Part shown: one piece after another, positions 1 through 8,278 of the stretch
Position numbering within the stretch: position 1 is the stretch's first letter
Layout of the letters: the number at the start of each line of letters is the position of its first letter
Assembly (NCBI GenBank): GCA_016791265.1
Contig: JAEUMY010000023.1
Location: 248,001-312,000 of the forward strand
Direction of reading: 5' to 3'
DNA length: 64,000 nt
DNA from: Betaproteobacteria bacterium
GTDB taxonomy: Bacteria > Pseudomonadota > Gammaproteobacteria > Burkholderiales > Usitatibacteraceae
Translations under genes and position numbers: made by a program
Notes under the pieces: generated by a model
Databases searched by the model: none
The model's input: only the letters and a program-made list of their open reading frames with translations
Told to the model about the DNA's origin: nothing

Positions 1-246
1 CTCCGCCTTCCAGGACAGGGCGAGCGCGGGTTCTAGTTGCAGCTTTTTCCCGCGGGTGAGGAGCGGCTCGTACACATGGTCCGACATCGTGTTGTTGAGA
101 CCCTCGTTCTGCGAATGCGGGTCCATGGTGAGGACATCGCCTTGGCTCGCCCAGCGGAGCGTCTTGGCGGACGCCGACCCGGCGGCGAGGGTGAACGCCA
201 ACGCGGAGGAAACCAGCAGCGCGGACAGTTTGACGGGAAATTTCAT
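1..246 (-). CDS. ABC transporter substrate-binding protein, family 5 (N-terminal part, cut by window edge)
   Basis: Reading the minus strand from the ATG at 244-246 gives a Sec signal peptide (MKFPVKLSALLVSSALAF, ending near ASA-K) and then a mature start containing LRWASQGDVLTMDPHSQNEG and DHVYEPLLTR. This is the usual opening of periplasmic peptide/solute-binding proteins of the SBP_bac_5 family, which deliver oligopeptides or other solutes to an inner-membrane permease. About 82 residues are visible and the rest lies left of the window. The frame is open to base 1. The family call is good; the substrate cannot be told. It is transcribed in the same direction as the FimV-like gene, with about 160 bp between them. 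Confidence 0.8.
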   Translation of the reverse strand, partial: MKFPVKLSALLVSSALAFTLAAGSASAKTLRWASQGDVLTMDPHSQNEGLNNTMSDHVYEPLLTRGKKLQLEPALALSWKAE

Positions 247-405
247 GACGAACTCCGTGGGGATGAGACAGCTTGAGTGAATTGAAGAAGGTGGGCGCTC
301 GGGATGCTCCGGGCGCCGCGTACCCGACTGATGAGACGGGCGATGATGCCGAATGTGGCAGTCAGCGTCAAACGCACCCCGCGGCGTCACCGCCTGGCGC
401 GCCGG

Positions 406-801
406 CTATCTGGGCGGGTCGAGCGCCAGCGCGTACTTTTGCACGAGGCGTCCACCGGGCCAGGTGAACTCCACCAGCAAGTCCACGAGCGGCTCGTTCA
501 TCGGCGCCACGGTGCTCACTTTCAGAAAGGCGCTGCCGTTCTCCCGCCTGGTGGGCGCCAGTCGAATGTTCCGCACGAGACCGTGGTAGGCGATGCCGCG
601 TTCCTTGTAGAGATCCGGGCTCGCGATGCGGGCAGTCAGCGATTCAAATTCCTTCGGGCCGAGCGACGTGATCTCGATTTCCGCGCTGAGCGGTTGGCCG
701 AGCGCGGAGTGGGTCACGATGGGGCCGAGGCCGGCCGCCGATGCGGGCAGGGCCGCCAAGGCGACAACGACGACAAGGGCTGCGAGGGCGAGGTTTTGCA
801 T
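406..801 (-). CDS. Small secreted protein consisting of a FimV N-terminal-like domain
   Basis: 131 residues. A signal peptide (MQNLALAALVVVVALAALPASA) precedes one domain opening GLGPIVTHSALGQPLSAEIE, with the spacing typical of the periplasmic N-terminal domain of FimV/HubP proteins. Those proteins are usually several hundred residues or longer, with a LysM domain, a membrane span and acidic repeats. None of these follows here: the protein stops after ALALDPPR. It is either a stand-alone version of the domain or an old fragment. The start is the ATG at 799-801; a longer upstream reading frame runs antisense through the neighbouring glycosidase gene and is not believed. It is divergent from the GHL10 gene. 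Confidence 0.7.
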   Translation of the reverse strand: MQNLALAALVVVVALAALPASAAGLGPIVTHSALGQPLSAEIEITSLGPKEFESLTARIASPDLYKERGIAYHGLVRNIRLAPTRRENGSAFLKVSTVAPMNEPLVDLLVEFTWPGGRLVQKYALALDPPR

Positions 802-827
802 GAAGGTCTCCGCCTGGGAAGGGTGAT

Positions 828-839
828 GCGAATATTCGC
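828..839. repeat. GCGAATATTCGC palindrome, copy 1 (intergenic)
   Basis: Lies between the divergent FimV-like and GHL10 genes, 27 bp upstream of the former start. The flanking T and A extend the symmetry to 14 bp. Confidence 0.95.
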
Positions 840-975
840 AGGTGGTTGCGCGCGAGGCAACATCGGCGCGAGAACAGCGCATAAGACCACTTCGCGCCAC
901 CGCTTGGGCACAATGCGCCAGCGAAGTTGCACGTCCACCGCGCACCGTTGCGCGCCCCGCGAGGAGATGACCCTC

Positions 976-2520
976 ATGAAATCCCTGCCGATCAAGCTCG
1001 CCTGGGCGCTCTGCGCCAGCGCGCTCGCCCTGTCCGGCTGCGCAGCCATGAAAGCGGCCGATGAGCCGGTGCCGCTGACAGGTCTGGCCGACGCGCGCGG
1101 CGCCGGCAAGGCGGAAGTACGCGGCACCTGGATCACCACCACCGCCAACGCCGCGCTCTCCACGCCCGAGTCCACCGCGCACACGATGCGGACGCTTCGC
1201 GCCATCGGCCTCAATACCGTGTACGTCGAATGTTGGAAGAACGGCTACACGAACTTCCCCTCGGAGACGTTGAAGCGCGTCATCGGGGTCGACCGGCGGC
1301 CGGCCGACGCCAAGGCGGATCCCAGCGATGGCGCGGGTCGTCCGGCGCGTGATCTCCTCGAGGAATCGGTCATCGAGGCGCATCGCAATGGCCTCGTCGC
1401 CGTCGCATGGTTCGAGTACGGCTTCATGGCCGCGCATCAATCGACCCTGAATCACCTGAGGCGGCAAAAGCCGGATTGGCTCTCCCGCGACATCAGGGGC
1501 GGCGAGGTGGCGCCCAATGGCTTCGTGTGGATGAATCCGCTGCATCCGGAGGCGCGGCGGTTCCTGCTGGAGCTGGTGCTGGAGGCCATCGACCGCTACG
1601 ACCTGGATGGCATTCAGCTAGATGACCGCATCGTGTGGCCTTACGTCACGATGGGCTATGACGACCATACCAAGAAGGTCTATGCCGCCGAGCACGGCGG
1701 CCGCGAGCCGCCGGCCGATCACACCGATCCCGCGTGGATGCGCTGGCGGGCGGACAAGGTGAACGAGTTCGCACGGCTGTTCACGCAGGAGGTGCGCGCA
1801 CGGCGCCCCGGCCTCATCGTGTCGCTGTCGCCGGCGGTGTATCCGTGGTCGTGGGAACACTATTTGCTCGAGTGGCCGAAGTGGGCCGCCTGGACCGAAA
1901 AAGACCGGCATCCCGGCGCCAGCGGAGCCACGGCGCGCGCGACACCGCGCTGGGATGAGTTCATTCCGCAAGCTTATCGGTTGAACTACACGAGCTTCGA
2001 GACCACCTGGCTCTCGCAAGTGCGGGCCATGCGCGAGCTGGGGGGCGACCGTCAGCAAGACCTCCTGGCCGGCATCCGCATCCAGGGCGATGGTCCGGAC
2101 AGCACCTGGGATGACTTGCGCCGGTCGATTGAATTGACGCGCGCCCAGGGCAACGGCGGGCATGTGTTGTGGTTCAGTCGTGGCGTGCTCGAGCGCTATC
2201 CGCGAGAACTCACCGCATTCTACGGCGGCTGGGTGCCGTCGCCGCGCTTCGCCGCCCATTGGCGCCCGATGTCACTGCCACTGTTTCGCAGCGCCGGCCG
2301 CGCCGTGGGCGCCGGTGAGGTCGCTTGGGAGCGCGGCGACATTCCGCGCGGCCGCTATCAGCTCATCGGCCACGATGGCCGCGCTTGGACGGTTGTGCGC
2401 GATGTCGAGATCGAGCGCGACACTGGCGCGGGCGGCAAGACCGTGTTTTTCCTGCCGGCGGGCTATGCGCAGGTTGAGTTGCTCGTGGATCGGCGGGATC
2501 AGTTGGCGCGTGGGCGATAA
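976..2520 (+). CDS. GHL10-type (DUF187) glycosyl hydrolase-like lipoprotein
   Basis: 514 residues. The signal sequence ends in a lipobox (LALSGC, Cys about 22), so it should be a lipoprotein. The mature part begins with EVRGTWITTTANAALSTPE and continues with LRAIGLNTVYVECWKNG, WFEYGFMA, WLSRD, FVWMNPLHPEARRF and YDLDGIQLDDRI. These are hallmarks of the TIM-barrel family GHL10 (PF02638), thought to be glycoside hydrolases. The Asp residues in LDGIQLDDR sit where catalytic or binding acids occur in this fold. Two ATGs compete (967 and 976); 976 is preferred because GAGGAG at 961-966 is correctly spaced from it and abuts 967. The substrate is unknown; context suggests an exported glycan-trimming enzyme. 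Confidence 0.82.
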   Translation: MKSLPIKLAWALCASALALSGCAAMKAADEPVPLTGLADARGAGKAEVRGTWITTTANAALSTPESTAHTMRTLRAIGLNTVYVECWKNGYTNFPSETLKRVIGVDRRPADAKADPSDGAGRPARDLLEESVIEAHRNGLVAVAWFEYGFMAAHQSTLNHLRRQKPDWLSRDIRGGEVAPNGFVWMNPLHPEARRFLLELVLEAIDRYDLDGIQLDDRIVWPYVTMGYDDHTKKVYAAEHGGREPPADHTDPAWMRWRADKVNEFARLFTQEVRARRPGLIVSLSPAVYPWSWEHYLLEWPKWAAWTEKDRHPGASGATARATPRWDEFIPQAYRLNYTSFETTWLSQVRAMRELGGDRQQDLLAGIRIQGDGPDSTWDDLRRSIELTRAQGNGGHVLWFSRGVLERYPRELTAFYGGWVPSPRFAAHWRPMSLPLFRSAGRAVGAGEVAWERGDIPRGRYQLIGHDGRAWTVVRDVEIERDTGAGGKTVFFLPAGYAQVELLVDRRDQLARGR

Positions 2521-2553
2521 CGGAACGTTCGGCCACGGAGCGTTGCCCATGCA

Positions 2554-2565
2554 GCGAATATTCGC
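2554..2565. repeat. GCGAATATTCGC palindrome, copy 2 (intergenic)
   Basis: Ends directly before the AAGGTG ribosome-binding sequence of the NagX-like gene, in the 56-bp gap after the GHL10 gene. Flanks are A and A, so symmetry stops at 12 bp. Confidence 0.95.
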
Positions 2566-2576
2566 AAGGTGCGAGT

Positions 2577-4019
2577 GTGACCACGACTGAAGGCCCAGCG
2601 CCCAAGCCAATGTCCGAGCGCAGCCTTCCCCTCGATGCCTTGCGGGGCTTCGCCATCCTGCTGATGGTGATGTCCGGCCGCATCCCGTTCGGCGTGCTGC
2701 CCGACTGGATGTACCACGCGCAGCTACCGCCGCCGAAGCATGTCTTCACGCCCACGCTGCCCGGCATCACCTGGGTCGACCTCGTGTTTCCGTTCTTCCT
2801 CTTCGCGTTGGGCGCGGCGATTCCCTTGGCGCTGCGGCCGCGCCTTGCCAGCGGCGCATCGTGGGTGGCGATCAGTGGCGGCATCGCGAAGCGCGGGCTC
2901 CTGCTGGTGTTCTTCGCCGTGTATGTGATGCACATCCGCCCGACCAACATGGCCGCGTCACCCGGCCTGGCGGAATGGGCGTTGTCGCTCGCGGGATTCT
3001 TGCTCCTCTTTCCCATGCTGGCGACGTTGCCGCCTGCCGCGACGGCCGGTGAGAAGCGGCGCGCGCAGCTCGCACGCATGCTGGGGTGGTTGGGCGGTGT
3101 GCTGGTGCTGATGGCCTTCACCGCCAAGGACGGCAGTGGTTTCTCGGTGAAGCGAAGCGACATCATCATCCTGGTGCTGGCCAACGTCGCGGTGACGGGC
3201 GCGCTCATTTGGTGGTGGACCCGCGACGCGCCGCACTGGCGGTTGGCGCTGCTCGTGTTTCTGCTGGCGTTGCGGCTCACCCAGTCGACGCCGGGCCTCG
3301 GCCAATGGCTGTGGAATCTCTCGCCCTGGCCCTGGCTTGCGAAGGTGTATTTCCAGCAATACCTCTTCATCGTGCTGCCGGCCACACTCGTGGGTGACTG
3401 GCTGGCGCGGTGGCGCGGTGGCGAGCGCGCGGGCGCGCCGCCGCAGCCGCCCGACCGCGCGTTGCGTTGGGTGGCGGGGGCGGGGCCGCTCTTGATCTTC
3501 ATCACCCTGATCGGCCTGAAGGGTCGCTGGGGCGTGGCGAGCACGCTGGTCGCGGCCGCCGTGTGCGTGCTGGCGGCGCGGGCGCTCCACACCAGCCGCC
3601 ATGCCGCGGCGCCACAGCTTGCGACCTTGTTCCGCTGGGGCGTGTTCTGGCTCATGGCCGGATTCGCCTTCGAGCCGTTCGAGGGCGGCATCCGCAAGGA
3701 CTCGCCGACCTTGAGCTACTACTTCGTCACCACCGGGCTCGCGTGTTTCACCCTGCTCTCATTCATGGTGTGGATGGATCTCGCGCGCTGGCGGCGCGGC
3801 TTCAGCCTCGCGGTCGCCGCCGGCCAGAATCCACTGCTGGTGTACGCCGGCATTCACAGCCTGCTCGTGCCGCTTTTGGGGTTCACCGGGCTCAAGGCCG
3901 TCGCCGGCTGGCTGGCGCCGCAGCCCTGGCTGGGGGTTCTGCGCGCCTGGGTGGAGACCTGGGCGCTGGCCTGGGTCGCGGCGTGGTCGGTGCGGCGAAA
4001 ATTGCTGCTGAAGACTTGA
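2577..4019 (+). CDS. NagX-like multipass membrane protein (DUF5009/acyltransferase-like)
   Basis: 480 residues, GTG start at 2577 with AAGGTG six bases upstream (an ATG at 2610 is an alternative). It opens with RSLPLDALRGFAILLMVMSG, the signature of the heparan-alpha-glucosaminide N-acetyltransferase/NagX group, followed by WVDLVFPFFLFALGAAIPLA and about ten hydrophobic segments. NagX proteins sit in the inner membrane and often accompany N-acetylglucosamine genes; whether they transport or acylate the sugar is not settled. Following the GHL10 gene by 56 bp, it is probably co-transcribed with it. Presence beside NanE, a ROK kinase and a GntR/UTRA regulator supports an amino-sugar role. Confidence 0.75.
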   Translation: MTTTEGPAPKPMSERSLPLDALRGFAILLMVMSGRIPFGVLPDWMYHAQLPPPKHVFTPTLPGITWVDLVFPFFLFALGAAIPLALRPRLASGASWVAISGGIAKRGLLLVFFAVYVMHIRPTNMAASPGLAEWALSLAGFLLLFPMLATLPPAATAGEKRRAQLARMLGWLGGVLVLMAFTAKDGSGFSVKRSDIIILVLANVAVTGALIWWWTRDAPHWRLALLVFLLALRLTQSTPGLGQWLWNLSPWPWLAKVYFQQYLFIVLPATLVGDWLARWRGGERAGAPPQPPDRALRWVAGAGPLLIFITLIGLKGRWGVASTLVAAAVCVLAARALHTSRHAAAPQLATLFRWGVFWLMAGFAFEPFEGGIRKDSPTLSYYFVTTGLACFTLLSFMVWMDLARWRRGFSLAVAAGQNPLLVYAGIHSLLVPLLGFTGLKAVAGWLAPQPWLGVLRAWVETWALAWVAAWSVRRKLLLKT

Positions 4020-4044
4020 GCGGAGATGCCACCACTCCCCAAAA

Positions 4045-4053
4045 AGTGGTCTA
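4045..4053 (+). promoter_or_regulatory. Putative GntR/UTRA operator half-site AGTGGTCTA
   Basis: AAGTGGTCTAACTT, upstream of the receptor gene. It matches the three other TGGTCTA sites listed (consensus AAnTGGTCTAnTT) and the half-site of DasR/NagR-type regulators (TGGTCTAGACCA). Confidence 0.5.
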
Positions 4054-4142
4054 ACTTCGATGTGATTGAGTCCGAGGCGGCTCTTCGGGCCGCCCCCTGC
4101 AAGCCCCCTGAATAGGTATTAATTAATTAAATTCAGTATATT

Positions 4143-4154
4143 GCGAATATTCGC
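4143..4154. repeat. GCGAATATTCGC palindrome, copy 3 (intergenic)
   Basis: Abuts the candidate -10 box of the receptor gene, so it would span or lie just upstream of the transcription start. Symmetry is 14 bp. Confidence 0.95.
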
Positions 4155-4202
4155 ACGGCGGAATAGGCGCATTCCCGTGAACGCCGCCGCAACCCCTGTA
4201 AC

Positions 4203-4211
4203 TAGACCACT
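4203..4211 (-). promoter_or_regulatory. Putative GntR/UTRA operator half-site TAGACCACT
   Basis: The minus strand reads TAGTGGTCTAGTTA, the inverted partner of the site at 4045. It lies about 55 bp downstream of the candidate transcription start, a position suited to repression. Confidence 0.5.
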
Positions 4212-4373
4212 AGCCCGTCATGCGCTTGCAATTTCGGGACTGCCGAGGCAATGTTTCATCATTGGTAGGCAATTGGTATGGCTACCGGTCGGCCTGGTCT
4301 TCAGGCCGCCGTCTGACTGCCACGGTCAGGCGCACCGCACTCGCAATCACAAAATGAAGAGGGGAAAGCATTC

Positions 4374-7310
4374 ATGAAGCGCACCAGTTCATTGCGGCCC
4401 ATCGCCGCGGCGGTTTCGCTGTTGTTTGTCGGGATGACGATGAGTCCGTCCGTCTTGGCGCAATCGCCCGCACCCGCAGCCCCGGCCACAACCGACGCGG
4501 CCAAGAAGGCTGAAGACGAGAAGAAAGCGGCCGAGGGCCGGAAAAAGGCGCCGGAGCCTGAGCGAATCATCGTCACCGGCATCCGTGCGTCGCTGGAGCG
4601 CTCCATCGAGACCAAGAAGGATGCCGACACCAACGTGGAAGTGGTCTCGGCCGAGGATGTGGGCAAGATGCCCGACAAGAACATCGCCGATGCTTTGTCC
4701 CGACTGACCGGTGTCAATGTCCAGTATGGCGGCGCGCTCGCCATGGATGAGGCGGAGCGTGTCGCCATTCGCGGCACCAGCCCCAACCTCAATCTCGTCA
4801 CGGTGAACGGTCATGCGCTCTCGTCCGGCGACTGGCACGTCGGCGACCAGGGCTCGAGCGGCCGCTCGGTGGGCTTTGGCCTCATGCCGTCGCAGTTGAT
4901 CGGCCAATCGATCGTCTACAAGACCGGCCGCGCCGACATCACCGAAGGCGGCATCGCCGGCACCGTGGATGTCATTTTCAGAAAGCCGCTGAAGGACTTC
5001 AGAAAGCCGCTCACCACGGAAGTGTCGCTGGGTCTCGTGCATGCCGATCTGCCCAAGAAGACGGATCCGCAAGCATCCGGGCTCATCGCCTGGCAGAACG
5101 CCGACAAGACGCTGGGCGTCATGCTTCAGGCATACAAGGAAGACCGCCATCTTCGCCGCGACGGTCAGGAGACCTTCGGCTTCAACTATCTCAGCGTGGC
5201 CCAGGCGAATGCGTCGGGCGATGCGGCGCTGATCGCGGCCGCGCAGGCGGCGGCAAGCACCAGCACCCCGACCCAGACGGATGTTCGCATGCCTGGCAGC
5301 CTGAACTCTGCGCTGTTCGAGGGTGTGCGTGAGCGCACCGGCGGCTACGTCGGCGTGCAATGGCGGCCCACGTCAACGCTTGACCTGAGTCTGTCGGCCT
5401 TTCGCACTGAACTGAAGGCGGACAATTACAACTCGAGCGGCTTTGCGCTACCCAACACGCTGCTGGCCAACGGCTGGCAGATCCAGAACCCGGTGGTGCG
5501 TGACAACGTGCTGGTCAGCGCATCGCTGGTTCGTCCCAGCACCGCGTCACCGACACAGCGGGTCATTGGCTTCCAGTTCGATCACAACCTCCGTCAGGGC
5601 GCCAAGTCGTTGTCGGAGTTTGTCGACCTCGAAGGCAAGTGGGATGTGACCAGCAATCTCAGCATCAAGGGTCGGCTCGGCAACACCGAGGGCAGTGGCG
5701 TCACCAATTCGCAGCCGTCGCTCACCTTTGGTCTGATCAACCCCAACGTCCGCTACACCATCAATGGCGGCGGTCCCACGGACTACGTCATCACCAACTC
5801 CGCCACCGGCCAGCCGATCGATCTGTCCAATCCGGCCAACTATGTCCAGATGAGCAACACCGGCGCGTCGGTGGTCTCGAAGGACAAGGAGGACTATCTG
5901 CACCTGGACGGCCAGTATGAGTTCGACAAGGGCCTCTTCACACGCGTCAAGTTTGGCTTGCGCACGGCGGAGCACAAGCGCACCTACGATGTGCTTGGTG
6001 CGCGCTGGAACGCACAGGACCTCCCGAGCGGCCTGCCCGTGTCCCCGTCGCCGTTCATCAGCGTGACCGGTGGACTCCTCGTTACCAACATCGTGGGCAA
6101 CAACTATCCGACGCCAGCCACCAGCTATCCGGGTAATTGGGCGCAGGGCTTGAGCGGCAACTTCCCGCGCAACCTGTTCCGCTTCAGCCCGGATCAGCTC
6201 CAGGCGTTCGCCAATCAGTATGTGAACTGGGATCCGGTGCGCAACAAGATTTGGACATCGGGCTATGAGGTGATCGAGAAAAACGAAGCTGTTTACCTCA
6301 TGGGCGAGTTTGAGGCCGCCAACAACCTGTCCGGCAATGTCGGCTTGCGCGCTGTCACCACCAAGGTGCGCTCGACGGCTTACCAGGCGCTGCCGGCAGG
6401 CACCGGGGTCGGCCAGTGTACGGCGCTGGCCGCGTGCAGCATTCCTGGCGCCATCGTCGGGTCGGCTTTCGCGACGTACCTGCCGCAAGTGGTCGAGACC
6501 AAGCACACCGACTGGCTGCCCAGCCTCAACCTGCGCTGGGAAATCGAGCCCAAGCTGATCGCGCGGCTGGGTCTCACCCGCACACTGGGCCGGGCCAACT
6601 ACAACGAACTGGCTGGCGCTGTGTCGCTGAACAACACCCTCTTGACCGGCTCTTCGGGCAATCCCTACCTCAAGCCCACCATGGCCAACAACATCGACGT
6701 GTCGCTGGCGTATTACTTCGCCAAGCGCGCCTACGTGTCGGGTGCGGTGTTCCAGCAAAACATCCGCGACTACGTGAAGCCGGGCGCATCCAACGTGGAG
6801 TTCTTCAACACGGCAACCGGATTGAACGCGACCTATCTCGTGACCTCCCGCATCCAGACCGACGCCAAGGTGCGCGGCTTTGAAGTCGCGGGCGAGTTGC
6901 CCATCGGCGCGGGCTTTGGCGTGCTCGCCAATGCGACCTACGTCGACGCCAAGGACAAGGAAGGCCTGCCGTTCCTCGGCACGTCGCGTCTCACCTACAA
7001 CCTGTCGGGCTACTACGAGGACGACAAGCTCTCCGCCCGCCTTGCCTGGAACTGGCGCAGTGACTACGCCATTGGCCTCCTCAACAACAAGCCGGGCGTC
7101 ATCACGGCCGTGGGCACGCACCGCTACGATGATGGCGGCAGCCTGTCCGCGTCGGTGTCGTACAAGATCGCGCCGAACATCAGCGTGCATCTTGACGGCA
7201 ACAATCTCTTGAATCCGGTGCGCAACACCTACTACATCAACAGCAGCGCGCCCGGTTACTGGCACGAGTCAGGCCGCCAGTACTTCCTGACGCTGCGCGC
7301 GAAGTTCTAG
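4374..7310 (+). CDS. TonB-dependent outer-membrane receptor
   Basis: 978 residues. A signal peptide (ending SPSVLAQ) and an Ala/Pro/Lys-rich linker precede a TonB-box-like ERIIVTGIRASLERSIETKK near residue 62. The plug follows (DVGKMPDKNIADALSRLTGV, then RGTSPNLNLVTVNG), then a long beta-barrel ending in LRAKF with the expected C-terminal Phe. This subtype (RIIVTGIRASL, NIADAL) is common in Xanthomonadales, Caulobacterales and sphingomonads, and usually imports oligosaccharides or similar large nutrients using TonB/ExbBD energy. Location beside the sugar ABC transporter and two TGGTCTA sites upstream suggest a glycan substrate. It is followed by a strong terminator. No palindrome copy lies inside its 2.9 kb. 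Confidence 0.93.
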   Translation: MKRTSSLRPIAAAVSLLFVGMTMSPSVLAQSPAPAAPATTDAAKKAEDEKKAAEGRKKAPEPERIIVTGIRASLERSIETKKDADTNVEVVSAEDVGKMPDKNIADALSRLTGVNVQYGGALAMDEAERVAIRGTSPNLNLVTVNGHALSSGDWHVGDQGSSGRSVGFGLMPSQLIGQSIVYKTGRADITEGGIAGTVDVIFRKPLKDFRKPLTTEVSLGLVHADLPKKTDPQASGLIAWQNADKTLGVMLQAYKEDRHLRRDGQETFGFNYLSVAQANASGDAALIAAAQAAASTSTPTQTDVRMPGSLNSALFEGVRERTGGYVGVQWRPTSTLDLSLSAFRTELKADNYNSSGFALPNTLLANGWQIQNPVVRDNVLVSASLVRPSTASPTQRVIGFQFDHNLRQGAKSLSEFVDLEGKWDVTSNLSIKGRLGNTEGSGVTNSQPSLTFGLINPNVRYTINGGGPTDYVITNSATGQPIDLSNPANYVQMSNTGASVVSKDKEDYLHLDGQYEFDKGLFTRVKFGLRTAEHKRTYDVLGARWNAQDLPSGLPVSPSPFISVTGGLLVTNIVGNNYPTPATSYPGNWAQGLSGNFPRNLFRFSPDQLQAFANQYVNWDPVRNKIWTSGYEVIEKNEAVYLMGEFEAANNLSGNVGLRAVTTKVRSTAYQALPAGTGVGQCTALAACSIPGAIVGSAFATYLPQVVETKHTDWLPSLNLRWEIEPKLIARLGLTRTLGRANYNELAGAVSLNNTLLTGSSGNPYLKPTMANNIDVSLAYYFAKRAYVSGAVFQQNIRDYVKPGASNVEFFNTATGLNATYLVTSRIQTDAKVRGFEVAGELPIGAGFGVLANATYVDAKDKEGLPFLGTSRLTYNLSGYYEDDKLSARLAWNWRSDYAIGLLNNKPGVITAVGTHRYDDGGSLSASVSYKIAPNISVHLDGNNLLNPVRNTYYINSSAPGYWHESGRQYFLTLRAKF

Positions 7311-7334
7311 ACAATCCCGCCTCTAAAAAATCGA

Positions 7335-7367
7335 GAGCGCCTTCCGCGAGGGAGGCGCTCTTTTTTT
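7335..7367 (+). terminator. Rho-independent terminator of the TonB receptor gene
   Basis: GAGCGCCTTCC and GGAGGCGCTC form a GC-rich stem around a GCGA loop, followed by seven T (7361-7367), 25 bp after the receptor stop codon. Confidence 0.85.
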
Positions 7368-7384
7368 GGGCGTGCGGCGGCGCA

Positions 7385-8278
7385 TCAACCGGGCCGGACC
7401 GAATAGCCGGCATTGAATCGCGCGCCCGCGTGGAGGCGCAGCAGCCCCGGCTTCGCGGCGAGTTCCACATTCGTCTCCGACGTGTCGTCCAGCCCCCACC
7501 ACGGTTCGAAGCACACATAGGGCGCCCCCGGTTTGGCCCAGAGCGCGAGCGTGGGCGCGCCGCCGGTATCGAAGTCGAGCCGCGGTCCCCGGGTGTCGTG
7601 GATCAACTCGATGCGGCGTGAGCGCACGCCGCGAAAGATGAGCGCGTCACGTTCGAACAGTGCTGCGGAGAGTGGAATGTCGCGGTCATTCTCGAACGCG
7701 AACGGCTCTCGCGCGCTGGACAGGAGATTCGCCGCCATGCGATGGCAGCTCGCGCTCTCGACCTCGGCGAAGCGCACACGCCACGCTTCAAGCGGTCCCA
7801 ACGGCAACGCGAACGCGGGGTGCGAACCCAGCGCGAAGGGCATCACCGCCTCGCTCCGATTCTCGACCGCGTAGTTCACCGAGAGGCCGTGCGCGTCCAG
7901 CGTGAAACTCACCGCCAGCCGGAACGCGAACGGCCAGGCCGCTCGCGTCTCGGCGCTGTCTTCCAATGTGAAGGTGGCGCGATGCCCAGCGAACGACTCG
8001 ACCGTGAACGGCAGGTCGCGCGCGAAGCCGTGCTTGGCGATGCGGTACTCGCGGCCGTGGTGGGTGTAGCGCTCATCCTTCAGTCGTCCGATGAGCGGGA
8101 AGAGAATGGGCGCGGCGCCCGGCCACCACGCGGGGTCGCGCTGCCAGATGAATTCATCATCGGCCTGACGGAGGCTGCGCAGTTCCGCGCCGCGATGCGC
8201 GATGGCGCAGGTGAGGTCGCCCGCCGCGAGGGTCAGCAGCGCGTCGCTGGACAGGTTGCGAATATTCGCAGTGCTCAC
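7385..8278 (-). CDS. Aldose 1-epimerase family protein
   Basis: 297 residues. GTG start at 8276-8278 overlapping the TGA of the ATPase gene (GTGA), so translation is probably coupled. Motifs typical of the galactose mutarotase-like beta-sandwich family are seen: GAELRSLRQADDEFIWQRDP near the N-terminus, HGFARDLPF (His plus Asp), LGSHPAFALPLG (conserved His), and YVCFEPWWGLDD (the catalytic-Glu region). It would interconvert alpha and beta anomers of a free or phosphorylated sugar. It is the last gene of the long minus-strand operon, ending 17 bp beyond the receptor terminator. The N-terminal ANIR is encoded by a palindrome copy. Confidence 0.85.
   Translation of the reverse strand: MSTANIRNLSSDALLTLAAGDLTCAIAHRGAELRSLRQADDEFIWQRDPAWWPGAAPILFPLIGRLKDERYTHHGREYRIAKHGFARDLPFTVESFAGHRATFTLEDSAETRAAWPFAFRLAVSFTLDAHGLSVNYAVENRSEAVMPFALGSHPAFALPLGPLEAWRVRFAEVESASCHRMAANLLSSAREPFAFENDRDIPLSAALFERDALIFRGVRSRRIELIHDTRGPRLDFDTGGAPTLALWAKPGAPYVCFEPWWGLDDTSETNVELAAKPGLLRLHAGARFNAGYSVRPG
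8258..8269. repeat. GCGAATATTCGC palindrome, copy 4 (in CDS)
   Basis: Codes for ANIR at residues 4-7 of the aldose epimerase, just after its start codon. Confidence 0.95.

Larger units (their letters stand above)
4020..4373 (+). promoter_or_regulatory. 354-bp upstream region of the TonB-dependent receptor gene
   Basis: An AT-rich block (4110-4142) contains TATATT at 4137-4142, a candidate -10 box, immediately followed by the palindrome at 4143. Two inverted TGGTCTA-type sites lie at 4043-4057 and 4199-4213. A direct repeat ATTGGTA occurs at 4261-4267 and 4272-4278. The leader would be about 225 nt long. No gene is seen here. A ribosome-binding sequence AGAGGGGAAAG precedes the receptor ATG. 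Confidence 0.5.
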
